Shown: one piece after another, positions 17,497 through 26,945 of the stretch
How the letters are laid out: each line of letters starts with the position of its first letter
Numbering within the stretch: the first letter of the stretch is position 1
Origin: Collimonas sp. OK607
Lineage (GTDB): Bacteria > Pseudomonadota > Gammaproteobacteria > Burkholderiales > Burkholderiaceae_D
Length of the DNA: 64,000 nucleotides
Direction: 5' to 3'
Assembly (NCBI RefSeq): GCF_900111995.1
Contig: NZ_FOKF01000004.1
Coordinates: 146,126-210,125 of the forward strand
Position numbers and translations under genes: made by a program
The notes under the pieces: model-generated
Databases searched by the model: none
What the model was told of the DNA's origin: nothing
The model's input: the letters and a program-made list of their open reading frames with translations, nothing else

Positions 17497-19761
17497 TTAC
17501 TGCCGCACGCAGTCCACAAAATAATCCCGCTTGCCATTCACTTCACGCTTCACCAGACCATGCACATCGGTCTCGAAGCCGGGGAATTTCTCGTTGAAAT
17601 CCCGCGCAAACTTCAGGTAATCGACGATGGTCTTGTTGAAGCGTTCGCCCGGAATCAACAGCGGAATGCCCGGCGGGTAAGGCGTCAGCAAGATCGAGGT
17701 GACACGGCCCTCGAGCTGGTCGATCGGCACGCGGTCGATTTCGCGGTGGGCCATTTTTGCAAATGCATCGGATGGCTTCATGGCAGGCTGCATGTCGGAC
17801 AGATACATCTCGGTGGTCAGGCGCGCCACGTCGTAGGACTTGTAGGTCTCATGGATCTGCTGGCACAGGTCGCGCAAGCCGAGCCGCTCGTAGCGCGCAT
17901 TCTTGCCGCTATTGCCGGCTGCGAATTCTGGCAAGATGCGCCAGATCGGCTGGTTCTTGTCGTAATCGTCCTTGAACTGTTGCAGCGCGGTCAGCAGCGT
18001 GTTCCAGCGGCCCTTGGTGATACCGATGGTGAACATGATGAAGAACGAATACAGGCCGCATTTCTCGACGATAACGCCGTGCTCGGCCAGATACTTGGTC
18101 ACGATGGAGGCCGGAATCCCGCTCTCGCCGAACTTGCCTTCCAGCGACAGGCCAGGCGTGACAATGGTGGCTTTGATCGGATCGAGCATGTTGAAATTCG
18201 GCGCCAGGTTGCCGAAACCGTGCCAGTCGTCTTCAGCGCGGATCACCCAGTCTTCACGGCTGCCGATGCCATCTTCCGAAAAGCTGTTCGGTCCCCAGAC
18301 CTGGAACCACCAGTCCTTGCCCCATTCTTCGTCGATTTTCTTCATGGCGCGGCGGAAATCCAGCGCTTCCAGAATGCTTTCTTCAACCAGCGCCGTGCCG
18401 CCAGGCGCTTCCATCATGGCCGCGGCAACATCGCAAGAGGCGATGATCGAGTATTGCGGCGATGTCGAGGTGTGCATCAGGTAGGCTTCGTTGAATGCAT
18501 CCTGATCCAGTTGCACGCTCTCGGATTCGCGCACCAGGATTTGCGACGCCTGCGACAGGCCGGCCAGCAACTTGTGGGTCGACTGGGTCGAGAAGATCAT
18601 CGATTTCTTGGCGCGCGGGCGATCCTTGCCGATCGCGTGCATGTCTTTGTAGAAATCATGGAAAGTCGCATGCGGCAGCCAGGCTTCGTCGAAATGCAAG
18701 GTGTCGATCTCGCCGTCGAGCATGTTCTTCAGGGTTTCGACGTTATAGATCACGCCGTCGTAAGTCGACTGCGTAATGGTCAGGATGCGCGGCTTCTTGT
18801 TGACAGCTTCGCGTGCAAACGGATTGGCTTCGATTTTCCTGCGGATGCTTTCCAGCGTGAATTCTTCCAGCGGGATCGGGCCGATGATGCCGAGGTGGTT
18901 GCGGGTCGGCATCAGGAACACCGGGATGGCGCCGGTCATGATGATCGAATGCAGGATCGATTTGTGGCAGTTGCGGTCAACCACCACGATATCGCCCGGC
19001 GCTACAGTCGAGTGCCACACCATCTTGTTACTGGTGCTGGTGCCGTTGGTGACGAAATAGCAATGGTCTGCGTTGAAGATGCGCGCTGCATTGCGCTCTG
19101 AAGCGGCTACCGGGCCGGTGTGGTCGAGCAGCTGGCCGAGTTCTTCAACCGCGTTGCAGACGTCGGCGCGCAGCATGTTTTCACCGAAGAACTGGTGGAA
19201 CATCTGGCCGATAGGCGATTTCAGGAAGGCGACGCCGCCCGAATGTCCAGGACAATGCCAGGAGTAGGAACCGTCTTGCGCGTAATGCACCAGCGCGCGG
19301 AAGAATGGCGGCGACAGGCCGTCCAGATACGATTTCGCTTCGCGGATGATGTGGCGCGCAACGAATTCCGGCGTGTCTTCAAACATGTGGATGAAGCCGT
19401 GCAGTTCGCGCAGGATGTCGTTTGGAATATGGCGCGAAGTGCGGGTTTCGCCGTACAGGTAGATCGGGATGTCAGCGTTCTTGTGGCGAATTTCTTCGAC
19501 GAATGCGCGCAACGACTTCAGCGCATGGTCGGTTTCTTCAAACGAACCGGCGCCGAATTCTTCGTCGTCGATCGACAGGATAAAGGCCGATGCCCGCGAT
19601 TGCTGCTGGGCGAACTGCGACAGGTCGCCGTAACTGGTTACACCCAATACCTCCATGCCTTCTGTCTCCATGGCATCGGCGAGTGCGCGGATGCCGAGGC
19701 CGGAAGTGTTTTCGGAACGGAAGTCTTCGTCAATAATGACGATAGGGAAGCGGAATTTCAT
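17497..19761 (-). CDS. Orn/Lys/Arg decarboxylase (PLP, fold type I)
   Basis: I start it at the ATG at 19759-19761 (MKFRFPIVIIDED), which has a GGAG ribosome site at the proper distance; a TTG four codons upstream lies in that site. The 754-residue protein has the three parts of inducible-type basic amino acid decarboxylases: an N-terminal response-regulator-like wing (1-130), the PLP aminotransferase-like core with HCPGHSGG, NGTSTSNK, HFDEAWLPHA and the Schiff-base motif STQSTHKLLAGLSQ, and a C-terminal domain with TPYPPGIPLLIPGE. It makes agmatine, cadaverine or putrescine from arginine, lysine or ornithine; in Burkholderiales close relatives are called arginine/lysine decarboxylases. The exact substrate cannot be read from the sequence. 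Confidence 0.92.
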   Translation of the reverse strand: MKFRFPIVIIDEDFRSENTSGLGIRALADAMETEGMEVLGVTSYGDLSQFAQQQSRASAFILSIDDEEFGAGSFEETDHALKSLRAFVEEIRHKNADIPIYLYGETRTSRHIPNDILRELHGFIHMFEDTPEFVARHIIREAKSYLDGLSPPFFRALVHYAQDGSYSWHCPGHSGGVAFLKSPIGQMFHQFFGENMLRADVCNAVEELGQLLDHTGPVAASERNAARIFNADHCYFVTNGTSTSNKMVWHSTVAPGDIVVVDRNCHKSILHSIIMTGAIPVFLMPTRNHLGIIGPIPLEEFTLESIRRKIEANPFAREAVNKKPRILTITQSTYDGVIYNVETLKNMLDGEIDTLHFDEAWLPHATFHDFYKDMHAIGKDRPRAKKSMIFSTQSTHKLLAGLSQASQILVRESESVQLDQDAFNEAYLMHTSTSPQYSIIASCDVAAAMMEAPGGTALVEESILEALDFRRAMKKIDEEWGKDWWFQVWGPNSFSEDGIGSREDWVIRAEDDWHGFGNLAPNFNMLDPIKATIVTPGLSLEGKFGESGIPASIVTKYLAEHGVIVEKCGLYSFFIMFTIGITKGRWNTLLTALQQFKDDYDKNQPIWRILPEFAAGNSGKNARYERLGLRDLCQQIHETYKSYDVARLTTEMYLSDMQPAMKPSDAFAKMAHREIDRVPIDQLEGRVTSILLTPYPPGIPLLIPGERFNKTIVDYLKFARDFNEKFPGFETDVHGLVKREVNGKRDYFVDCVRQ

Positions 19762-19970
19762 CAAGGTCTCCAAGAGACGGTGGTTGATAACAAGGCTGCC
19801 AATCGAGATGGCGCTTAAAAAGTCGTTGTTCCGGTCGGTGTTAAAAACCGCTCCGGGATATTGCCTGGGTAGGGCATGCAGCCTGCTGCTCTAGGCATTG
19901 CCAAAGATGGAGGCAAAGCTCAAAAAAAGAAAGTCGAATTTTCGCAGATATGTGCGAATTAGGGGGTAAA

Positions 19971-20015
19971 GATGACGGAATTCCTGCAGAAAACAACAGA
20001 TATCATTCCGTCATC
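19971..20015 (-). other. 11-bp perfect inverted repeat downstream of folA
   Basis: GATGACGGAAT (19971-19981) and ATTCCGTCATC (20005-20015) flank a 23-base loop, starting 9 bases after the folA stop. On the minus strand a short T run follows, so it could be a weak terminator or a mRNA-stabilising stem. A small CGCA/TGCG stem lies beyond it at about 19943-19956. Confidence 0.4.
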
Positions 20016-20023
20016 ATGCCGGG

Positions 20024-20536
20024 TTAGCTATTGGGCCCGCTAAGGCCAGGCGCGTGGCGCTCATACACCACAAAAGCATAGTCGAAACCGTTGGTGGCGG
20101 AATGATGGGTCTCACGCGAAATTTCCTGCCATTGCTGCGGGTCGCGCGCCGGGAAAAAAGCGTCGCAATCGAAGCTCTGCTTGATTTCGGTAACGATCAG
20201 GCGTTGCGTCAATTCCTGTGCCGCGGCATAGATTTCGGCGCCGCCGATGATGAAGGCTTCGGCATCGCCAACCATGACCGCTGCCGCCGCCAGCGAGGGC
20301 GCGCTTTCGACGCCGTCGTGACGCCATTCGGGATTGCGGGTGATGACGATATTGCGTCGTTGCGGCAAGGGTCGGCCTATCGATTCAAAGGTTTTACGGC
20401 CCATGATGATAGGGTGGCCCGAGGTAGTGCGTTTGAAGTGCGCCAGATCCTCCGGCAAATGCCAGGGCAGGGTGTTGCGGATGCCGATGCCGTTGTGGGC
20501 GTCGGTAGCGACAATAATGGTGAGGCGAGAAGTCAT
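20024..20536 (-). CDS. folA: dihydrofolate reductase
   Basis: The 170-residue enzyme reduces dihydrofolate to tetrahydrofolate with NADPH. Visible family features: LTIIVATDAHNGIGIRNTLPWHLPEDLAHFK (substrate and Met20-loop region, with the acidic E of PEDL in the active site), GHPIIMGRKTFESIGRPLPQRRNIVITR (NADPH phosphate site) and IIGGAEIYAAA. The C-terminus contains GFDYAFVVYER. It normally sits directly after thyA in many betaproteobacteria; here thyA is 11.4 kb away on the same strand with opposite-strand genes between them. Confidence 0.96.
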   Translation of the reverse strand: MTSRLTIIVATDAHNGIGIRNTLPWHLPEDLAHFKRTTSGHPIIMGRKTFESIGRPLPQRRNIVITRNPEWRHDGVESAPSLAAAAVMVGDAEAFIIGGAEIYAAAQELTQRLIVTEIKQSFDCDAFFPARDPQQWQEISRETHHSATNGFDYAFVVYERHAPGLSGPNS

Positions 20537-20940
20537 GGGCGCTGGTGCGTGAGCCTGCTCATTCGCAGGCTTGGGTAAAAAAGGGTGATATTACTATAAA
20601 GTCTTAGATGGAACTTTGTACGCCTGTCATTGCTCTTAAATGTCTGGGACAGTTAACTTATGATTAGCTCGTTATGATTAGCTCGGGTTAACCAAGTCAG
20701 GGGTTTTCTTCATTTTCACTTTGTGCTGCCGTTCTGCTGCTGATTTGCCTGTTTGGTAATTTCTGCCATGCAATGGCACAAGCCTTGCATGGTTTTCGTG
20801 CGGGAGCAAAAGGTGTTGCCAATTAGTTTCTCGATGGACATAAAAAATTATAGAACACTGATAAACTATCGCCTACTCTCGATGCTGCCAGCACAGATGC
20901 GCACGAGCAGGTCAATTCAGCAGTGTCAGATGGGAATCCA
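20537..20940. other. 404-bp intergenic region upstream of opgG
   Basis: This AT-rich divergent spacer between folA and opgG holds no credible gene. It contains a 14-bp tandem duplication, TTATGATTAGCTCG, at 20658-20671 and 20672-20685, immediately followed by GGTTAACC. The opgGHD promoter is presumably here but I cannot define it with confidence. Confidence 0.45.
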
Positions 20941-22521
20941 ATGCATTTAAATTTGTTTCAGCGGACGCGATCGCGTACGGCCGTATCCGTTCAGGCGCGG
21001 TTACGCATGGCGTTCTTGCCAGTTGCGCTGCCGGTTGCTTTGCTGCTGCCCCTGGTTGGCGGTAACGCATTCGCCTTCGATTTCAATTCCGTTGCAAAAC
21101 AGGCAAAAGCTCTCGCGGCAAAGTCGTATAGCAAGCCAGAGAGCAATCTGCCAAAAGAAATCAGCAATCTCGATTATGAGCAATATAAGGACATTCGTTT
21201 TCGTCCGGAAAAATTTGCCTGGCGCAACCAGAAACTGCCGTTTGAACTGGCGTTCTTTCACGAGGGATACTCTTTCGATCAGCCGGTGAAGATCAATGAG
21301 ATCAACGGCCAGAGCGTGCGTGAAATCCGTTTCGATCCGGATGACTTCGATTACGGCGGCAACAAACTCGATACGAACAAGCTGCGTGCGCTGGGTTTTG
21401 CCGGATTCCGGGTGCATTACCCGCTGAATACGCCTAAATATAAAGATGAAGCGCTGTCGTTTCTTGGCGCCAGTTATTTCCGCGCCTTGGGCAAGGATCA
21501 AGGCTACGGATTGTCGGCGAGAGGCCTGGCGATCGATACCGGATTGAGTTCGGGCGAAGAATTTCCTCGTTTCACGGAGTTCTGGATCGAGCGGCCGAAA
21601 GCTAGCGACAAGGAACTGACCATTTACGCCTTGCTCAACTCGCGCCGGGTCACTGGCGCTTATCGTTTTGTGCTTAAGCCGGGCGTAGATACGGTGGTCG
21701 ATGTCAAAGCCCAGTTGTATCTGCGCGAAAATGTCAGCAAGCTAGGGCTGGCGCCATTGACCAGCATGTATCTGCACGGCGATAACCAACGCCCGCAAGG
21801 CGAGGATTACCGGCCTGAAGTGCACGACTCCGACGGTTTGTCGGTGGCCTCCGGTACGGGCGAGTGGATCTGGCGGCCACTCGTCAATCCGAAGCGGCTG
21901 TTGGTGACTTCTTATGCGCTGAGCAACCCGGCCGGCTTCGGTCTGATGCAACGCGACCGCAATTTTGCGGATTATCAGGATCTGGACGCCAGATATGAAA
22001 AGCGGCCTAGCGCCTGGGTCCAGCCCAAGGGTAACTGGGGCAGCGGCAGGGTAGAGCTGGTGCAGCTCCCGACGCCGGATGAAACCAATGACAACGTGGT
22101 GGCGTTCTGGGTGCCGGAAAATGCGCCCAAGGTCGGCCAGCCGTTCAATCTGGAATACACTTTGTCATGGCAGAAGGACGCTGATAAACGGCCTCCTTTG
22201 TCATGGGTGACGCAAACCCGGCGCGGCTTCGGTTTCCAAAAGAAGAACGACGACAACAGCATCGGCCTGGTGGTCGATTTTGACGGTCCGGTATTCAAGA
22301 AATTGTCTGACAAGGTGCAGCCTGAAGGCGTGGTCAGCGCCGACGACAATGGCAAGGTGCTGGAGACCAAGGTGGTCCGCAACGACGTCACCGGCGGCTG
22401 GCGCATGACGGTGCGCGTGCGCCGTAACGAAGACAACAAGCCGGTCGAACTGCGGGGATTCCTGCGCGGTGGCAGCACAACCTTATCTGAAACCTGGAGT
22501 TACATATTACCGCCCAACTAG
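20941..22521 (+). CDS. opgG: periplasmic glucans biosynthesis protein OpgG (MdoG)
   Basis: I place the start at the ATG at 20941 ([12 protein letters not shown]); an in-frame GTG at 20923 would add six residues. The 526-residue precursor has a Sec signal (hydrophobic [23 protein letters not shown], cleavage about residue 45) and then the MdoG fold beginning [18 protein letters not shown]. Typical segments are [27 protein letters not shown] and [11 protein letters not shown]. OpgG acts in the periplasm on the nascent glucan chain made by OpgH, in branching or trimming of osmoregulated periplasmic glucans. It is the first gene of opgG-opgH-opgD (17-base gap to opgH) and is paralogous to OpgD downstream. 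Confidence 0.94.
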   Translation: MHLNLFQRTRSRTAVSVQARLRMAFLPVALPVALLLPLVGGNAFAFDFNSVAKQAKALAAKSYSKPESNLPKEISNLDYEQYKDIRFRPEKFAWRNQKLPFELAFFHEGYSFDQPVKINEINGQSVREIRFDPDDFDYGGNKLDTNKLRALGFAGFRVHYPLNTPKYKDEALSFLGASYFRALGKDQGYGLSARGLAIDTGLSSGEEFPRFTEFWIERPKASDKELTIYALLNSRRVTGAYRFVLKPGVDTVVDVKAQLYLRENVSKLGLAPLTSMYLHGDNQRPQGEDYRPEVHDSDGLSVASGTGEWIWRPLVNPKRLLVTSYALSNPAGFGLMQRDRNFADYQDLDARYEKRPSAWVQPKGNWGSGRVELVQLPTPDETNDNVVAFWVPENAPKVGQPFNLEYTLSWQKDADKRPPLSWVTQTRRGFGFQKKNDDNSIGLVVDFDGPVFKKLSDKVQPEGVVSADDNGKVLETKVVRNDVTGGWRMTVRVRRNEDNKPVELRGFLRGGSTTLSETWSYILPPN

Positions 22522-22538
22522 ACCGCGAGCAGTCGCCC

Positions 22539-25112
22539 GTGACGGGCCTGCCGGATATCTATGATCGCTATCTCGATCGCTTGCCGTTGTCGGCTGAGCG
22601 CCGGGCAAATTTGTCTGAACAGCTGGCCGTGAATGGGGCGACGTCGATGGCTGCGTTGCATCAGGTTTTGGCCAGCGATGCAAATCACGATGCAAAGGCG
22701 TTACTTGAGTTGGCTAGCGTCAATCCGGCTTACGGATCGGTTGCAGCCCGGCTGCAACTGGCTTTTGCGCAAACCGCAGGGCAAGCGGGCGCAGTCGAAT
22801 TGCATCAAGCGCCGCAGATTAGTACCGATGCCGACGGCCGCACGCGCGTCGCCATCGCACCACCGTTACAGCGGACTCCGATCGTCGCCCATCCATGGGG
22901 AACCTTGAATCCATTGGTGCGCTGGATCGAAACCGCGAACAGGAAATTCGACCTGCGTCCGCGCACCAAACAGCGGCGTCATAAACCAGCCCAGGCAGCG
23001 CGTTCGGCCGAATTGCCAAAGCCGGAACCGTTGCCGGTGGTTGAGGCCGATAGCCAGGATCAGCATCGCAGCACGTCGCGCGGCAATCTGCGACGCATCG
23101 TGTTGTTGCTGTTGATGTTGGCGCAGACTGCATTGGCGACATATTTCATGAGCGCGGTGTTGCCGTATCACGGCGACAAGCCGCTGGAAATGGTAACGCT
23201 GGGTTTGTTTGCCTTGTTGTTTTGCTGGGTGTCAGCGGGCTTCTGGACCGCCATGGCAGGCTTCCTGGTGCTGATGCGCGGCACCGATCGTTACGTGATT
23301 TCACGCGAAGATGCGGCGCCAGGACCGATTCCGGCCAGCGCCAGGACCGCGATCGTGATGCCGATCTGTAACGAGGATGTGACCAGGGTATTCGCCGGCT
23401 TGCGCGCTACCTACGAGTCGGTTGCCGCCAGCGGAGAACTGGATCGTTTCGATTTCTTCGTGTTGAGCGATAGCGGCGATAGCGATATCTGCACTGCCGA
23501 ACTGGACGCCTGGGCCAGCCTGTGCCAGACCTTAGGCGGATTTGGCCGGATCTTTTACCGGCATCGGCGCCGTCGTGTCAAACGCAAGAGCGGCAATATC
23601 GACGATTTTTGCCGCCGTTGGGGCGGCAACTACAGCTACATGATCGTGCTTGATGCGGACAGCGTCATGAGCGGCAGCTGCCTGACTACGCTGGTGCGTT
23701 TGATGGAAGCCAATCCCACCGCCGGGATTGTCCAGACCGCGCCGCGCGCCGCCGGCCGCGATACCTTGTACGCGCGGATTCAACAGTTTTCGACGCGTGT
23801 ATACGGCCCCTTGTTTACCGCCGGCCTGCACTACTGGCAGCTAGGCGAATCGCACTACTGGGGGCACAACGCCATCATTCGCCTGCAACCGTTCATGGAA
23901 CATTGCGCGCTGGCGCCGCTGCCGGGCGAGGGTGCGTTGGCAGGCGAAATCCTGTCGCACGATTTCGTCGAAGCAGCGTTGATGCGTCGTGCCGGCTGGG
24001 GGGTCTGGATCGCCTACGACCTGGCCGGCAGCTATGAGGAAATGCCGCCCAACCTGCTCGACGAACTGAAGCGCGACCGCCGCTGGTGCCAGGGCAACCT
24101 GATGAATTTCCGCTTGTTCCTGGCGCGCGGCATGCATGCCGTGCATCGCGCGGTGTTCGTGACCGGCGTCATGGCCTATCTGTCGGCGCCGCTGTGGTTC
24201 TTGTCGCTGATGTTGTCGACGGTATTGCTGGCGGTGCATACGCTGGTGGCGCCGGAATATTTCGTGAGTCCCGGGCAGTTGTTCCCGGTGTGGCCCGAGT
24301 GGCATCCGGAACGCGCCTTGGCCTTGTTCACGGCTACCGCCACCTTGCTGTTCCTGCCTAAAGTGTTGAGCGTGGTGCTGATCTGGGTCAAGGGAGCGCG
24401 CGAATTCGGTGGCGCCTTGCGCCTGACTGCCAGCATGATCATGGAACTGTTGTTCTCGATGCTGCTGGCGCCGGTGCGCATGCTGTTTCACACGCGCTTT
24501 GTGATTGCTGCATTCCTTGGCTGGGCAATCAGCTGGAAATCGCCACCGCGCGAGGATGCCGAAACCAGTTGGGGTGAAGCGGTTCGACGCCATGGCGGCC
24601 ATACGCTGCTGGGGCTGGTGTGGGGCGGCGCCGTGTATTGGCTGGAACCGGGATTCCTGTGGTGGTTGCTGCCTATCGTCGGCTCGCTGATGCTGTCGAT
24701 TCCACTTTCGGTATTTTCCAGCCGGGTCACGCTCGGCCGTAGCTTCCGCCGTGCGCGTTTGTTCGTGATTCCGGAAGAGGTCGATTTACCGTCCGAACTG
24801 GCAGCCACGACGGTCTATAACGACAACGGCAAAGTATTGGCGAAATTTAATGACGCAGTGATCGATCCGGTCATGAATGCCCTGGTGTGTGCGGCGGTGA
24901 CCGCACGCCCGGCGGTGCCGGCAGCCACCCTGGCGGCGCGTGCAGCACTGCTTCAGGCAGCATTGAAGGGCGGCCCGGATGGTTTGTCGCCGCGTCAGAA
25001 AAATGCTTTGCTGGATGACCCTTTGACACTGTCCCAGCTGCATTTCGATATCTGGAATTCGGAGCAGGCTAACCGGCGCTGGCAATCGCTGCCGGTTGTT
25101 GCCGCACCTTGA
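22539..25112 (+). CDS. opgH: osmoregulated periplasmic glucans glucosyltransferase OpgH (MdoH)
   Basis: The 857-residue inner-membrane GT2 enzyme polymerises the beta-1,2 glucan backbone from UDP-glucose. No ATG is available: I use the GTG at 22539, giving [18 protein letters not shown], comparable to the E. coli N-terminal region; an ATT at 22506 behind a GGAG at 22495-22498 is an odd alternative. Catalytic features: [24 protein letters not shown], the DxD-like [10 protein letters not shown], the ED-type acceptor region [19 protein letters not shown] and the (R/Q)xxRW motif in [11 protein letters not shown]. About eight membrane helices flank and follow the catalytic domain, with a cytosolic C-terminal tail. 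It lies between opgG and opgD. Confidence 0.95.
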   Translation: MTGLPDIYDRYLDRLPLSAERRANLSEQLAVNGATSMAALHQVLASDANHDAKALLELASVNPAYGSVAARLQLAFAQTAGQAGAVELHQAPQISTDADGRTRVAIAPPLQRTPIVAHPWGTLNPLVRWIETANRKFDLRPRTKQRRHKPAQAARSAELPKPEPLPVVEADSQDQHRSTSRGNLRRIVLLLLMLAQTALATYFMSAVLPYHGDKPLEMVTLGLFALLFCWVSAGFWTAMAGFLVLMRGTDRYVISREDAAPGPIPASARTAIVMPICNEDVTRVFAGLRATYESVAASGELDRFDFFVLSDSGDSDICTAELDAWASLCQTLGGFGRIFYRHRRRRVKRKSGNIDDFCRRWGGNYSYMIVLDADSVMSGSCLTTLVRLMEANPTAGIVQTAPRAAGRDTLYARIQQFSTRVYGPLFTAGLHYWQLGESHYWGHNAIIRLQPFMEHCALAPLPGEGALAGEILSHDFVEAALMRRAGWGVWIAYDLAGSYEEMPPNLLDELKRDRRWCQGNLMNFRLFLARGMHAVHRAVFVTGVMAYLSAPLWFLSLMLSTVLLAVHTLVAPEYFVSPGQLFPVWPEWHPERALALFTATATLLFLPKVLSVVLIWVKGAREFGGALRLTASMIMELLFSMLLAPVRMLFHTRFVIAAFLGWAISWKSPPREDAETSWGEAVRRHGGHTLLGLVWGGAVYWLEPGFLWWLLPIVGSLMLSIPLSVFSSRVTLGRSFRRARLFVIPEEVDLPSELAATTVYNDNGKVLAKFNDAVIDPVMNALVCAAVTARPAVPAATLAARAALLQAALKGGPDGLSPRQKNALLDDPLTLSQLHFDIWNSEQANRRWQSLPVVAAP

Positions 25113-25145
25113 GCAAGCTATCGTTTCAATCAATCTAGGAGCACC

Positions 25146-26741
25146 ATGTTACGACGTGATTTTCTAAAAGCGTCGGCGGCACTCGCTGCCGCCGGCTTCC
25201 CGGCAAGTTCGCTACTGGCCGCCGCAACAGCGCCAGAGCAATTGAAATTTCTGGGGCAGCCGCAAGCCTTCGATTACGCCTGGCTTAAAGGCCAGGCGAG
25301 GCAACTCGCCGGCCGGCCATATAAAACACCGGAAAACCATATTCCGCCTGAGGTCAAGGCGCTCGACTGGGATCAATACCAGTCGATCAGCTATCGTGAC
25401 GGCCATGCTTTATGGGGCGACGAGAAACTGCGGTTCCAGGCCAAGTTTTTCCATCTCGGCCTGTTCTTCAAAAGCCCGGTGCAGATCTACGAAGTGAAGA
25501 ACGGCCAGGCGCAAGAACTGGCTTACGATCCGGCGATGTTCAATTACGGCAAGAGCGGCCTGAAAGCCGGTCACATGCCGAAAGACCTCGGCTTTGCCGG
25601 GTTCCGGGTGAATTTCCATACCGACCTGGAACGCGATATCACGGCGTTTCTGGGCGCCAGTTATTTCCGCGCGGTCGGCGCCGAATGGCAGTACGGCCTG
25701 TCGGCACGTGGCCTGGCCATCGATTGCGGCATGGAAAAGCCGGAAGAATTTCCAATCTTCACCAGCTTTTGGCTGGAGCGTCCTGCCAAGGATTCCAACA
25801 AGCTGGTGGTCTACGCACTGCTCGATTCGCCTAGCGTATCCGGCGCCTATCGCTTCGAAATCCAGCCGTCGGCCACCATGGTGATGGATGTGGACGTGGC
25901 GCTCTATCCGCGCAAGACCATCGAACGCATGGGCGTGGCGCCGCTGACCAGCATGTTCCAGTACGGTGAGAACGACCGCCGCATCGGCGCCAGCGACGAC
26001 TGGCGTCCGGAAATCCACGACTCCGACGGCTTGGCCATGCAGCGTGGCAATGGCGAATGGATCTGGCGGCCGCTGACCAATCCCGAGCATCTGCGTTTCA
26101 ACGCTTATCAGGATGAGAGTCCGCGCGGTTTCGGCTTGTTGCAGCGGGACCGTAATTTCGATCACTACCAGGATGACGGCGTGTTCTACGATCGCCGCCC
26201 AAGTTTGTGGGTAGAGCCGAAATCGGGCTGGGGCAAGGGCGCGATCCAATTGGTGGAAATCCCTACCGCGGATGAAACCTTCGACAACATCGTCGCATTC
26301 TGGAATCCCGCCGAGAAGCCGCAAGCCGGCCAGGAACGATTGTTCGCATATCGCCTGCATTGGGGCAGCAAGATGCCGTTCTCGCCGCCGCTGGCGCAAG
26401 TTGTGGCGACCCGCACCGGCATGGGTGGCGTGATCGGCCAGAAGCGTGCTTATTACTCACGGCGTTTTGCTATCGATTTTTCTGGCGGCGACCTGGCTTT
26501 ACTGGGCAAGGATGCCAAGGTGACGGCGAAGATCGTCGCCTCGCGCGGCAAGGTGGAAATCAGCTCGGCGCGCCCGCTCGATGCCATTCATGGTTATCGC
26601 GCCATGTTCGATTTGAAGCCGACCGATGACAGTGTCGAACCGATTGATATACGGCTCTATCTGGCTGCAGACGGCCAGCCGCTGAGCGAAACCTGGTTGT
26701 ATCAATGGACGCCGCCGGCGCCCGCCAAGCGTACATACTAA
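25146..26741 (+). CDS. opgD: glucans biosynthesis protein OpgD (MdoD), Tat-exported
   Basis: The 531-residue protein is a second MdoG-fold member, paralogous to OpgG throughout, for example [27 protein letters not shown] and [20 protein letters not shown]. Its N-terminus MLRRDFLKASAALAAAGFPAS carries a twin-arginine motif (RRDFLK), so it is exported folded by Tat, unlike OpgG. OpgD controls backbone length or branching of periplasmic glucans. Its start is 33 bases after opgH behind an AGGAG site. In E. coli opgD is unlinked from opgGH; here all three are consecutive. Confidence 0.93.
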   Translation: MLRRDFLKASAALAAAGFPASSLLAAATAPEQLKFLGQPQAFDYAWLKGQARQLAGRPYKTPENHIPPEVKALDWDQYQSISYRDGHALWGDEKLRFQAKFFHLGLFFKSPVQIYEVKNGQAQELAYDPAMFNYGKSGLKAGHMPKDLGFAGFRVNFHTDLERDITAFLGASYFRAVGAEWQYGLSARGLAIDCGMEKPEEFPIFTSFWLERPAKDSNKLVVYALLDSPSVSGAYRFEIQPSATMVMDVDVALYPRKTIERMGVAPLTSMFQYGENDRRIGASDDWRPEIHDSDGLAMQRGNGEWIWRPLTNPEHLRFNAYQDESPRGFGLLQRDRNFDHYQDDGVFYDRRPSLWVEPKSGWGKGAIQLVEIPTADETFDNIVAFWNPAEKPQAGQERLFAYRLHWGSKMPFSPPLAQVVATRTGMGGVIGQKRAYYSRRFAIDFSGGDLALLGKDAKVTAKIVASRGKVEISSARPLDAIHGYRAMFDLKPTDDSVEPIDIRLYLAADGQPLSETWLYQWTPPAPAKRTY

Positions 26742-26751
26742 AGCAGGCCTC

Positions 26752-26876
26752 GCGCAGGGTGGGCAGGTCTTTGCGCCCACCCTGCGCGATAACCGGAGTG
26801 CAGGCTTGCGCTGCACGGAAATAGGTATGTGCGTGAAGTGAGTTCACGCGTGGGCACACGTGCCCACCCTGCGAGC
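26752..26876. repeat. palindromic repeat element, family 2, copy A
   Basis: A composite of three hairpins: perfect 14-bp arms at 26752-26765 and 26776-26789 (CGCGCAGGGTGGGC type), a GTGCAG/CTGCAC stem at 26799-26817, and GTGGGCAC-AC-GTGCCCAC at 26851-26868. The middle part (CGATAACCGGAG... AATAGGT... GTGAGTTC-CGCGTGGGCAC) aligns with 61158-61290. It fills the gap between opgD and the ABC exporter gene and may double as a transcript end for opgGHD. Confidence 0.8.
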
Positions 26877-26945
26877 GCCTGACAGATTTACAATATACTG
26901 TTGGGCTTGGGCATTTTTTTGCCCTGCCTATTTTGGAGTATTTCC

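Noticed and set aside
17431..19101. 556-codon plus-strand open frame
   Set aside because: It is antisense to the Orn/Lys/Arg decarboxylase, whose family motifs are unmistakable. The product (many His, Arg, Gln, Asp without motifs) is typical of a mirror frame of a GC-biased gene.
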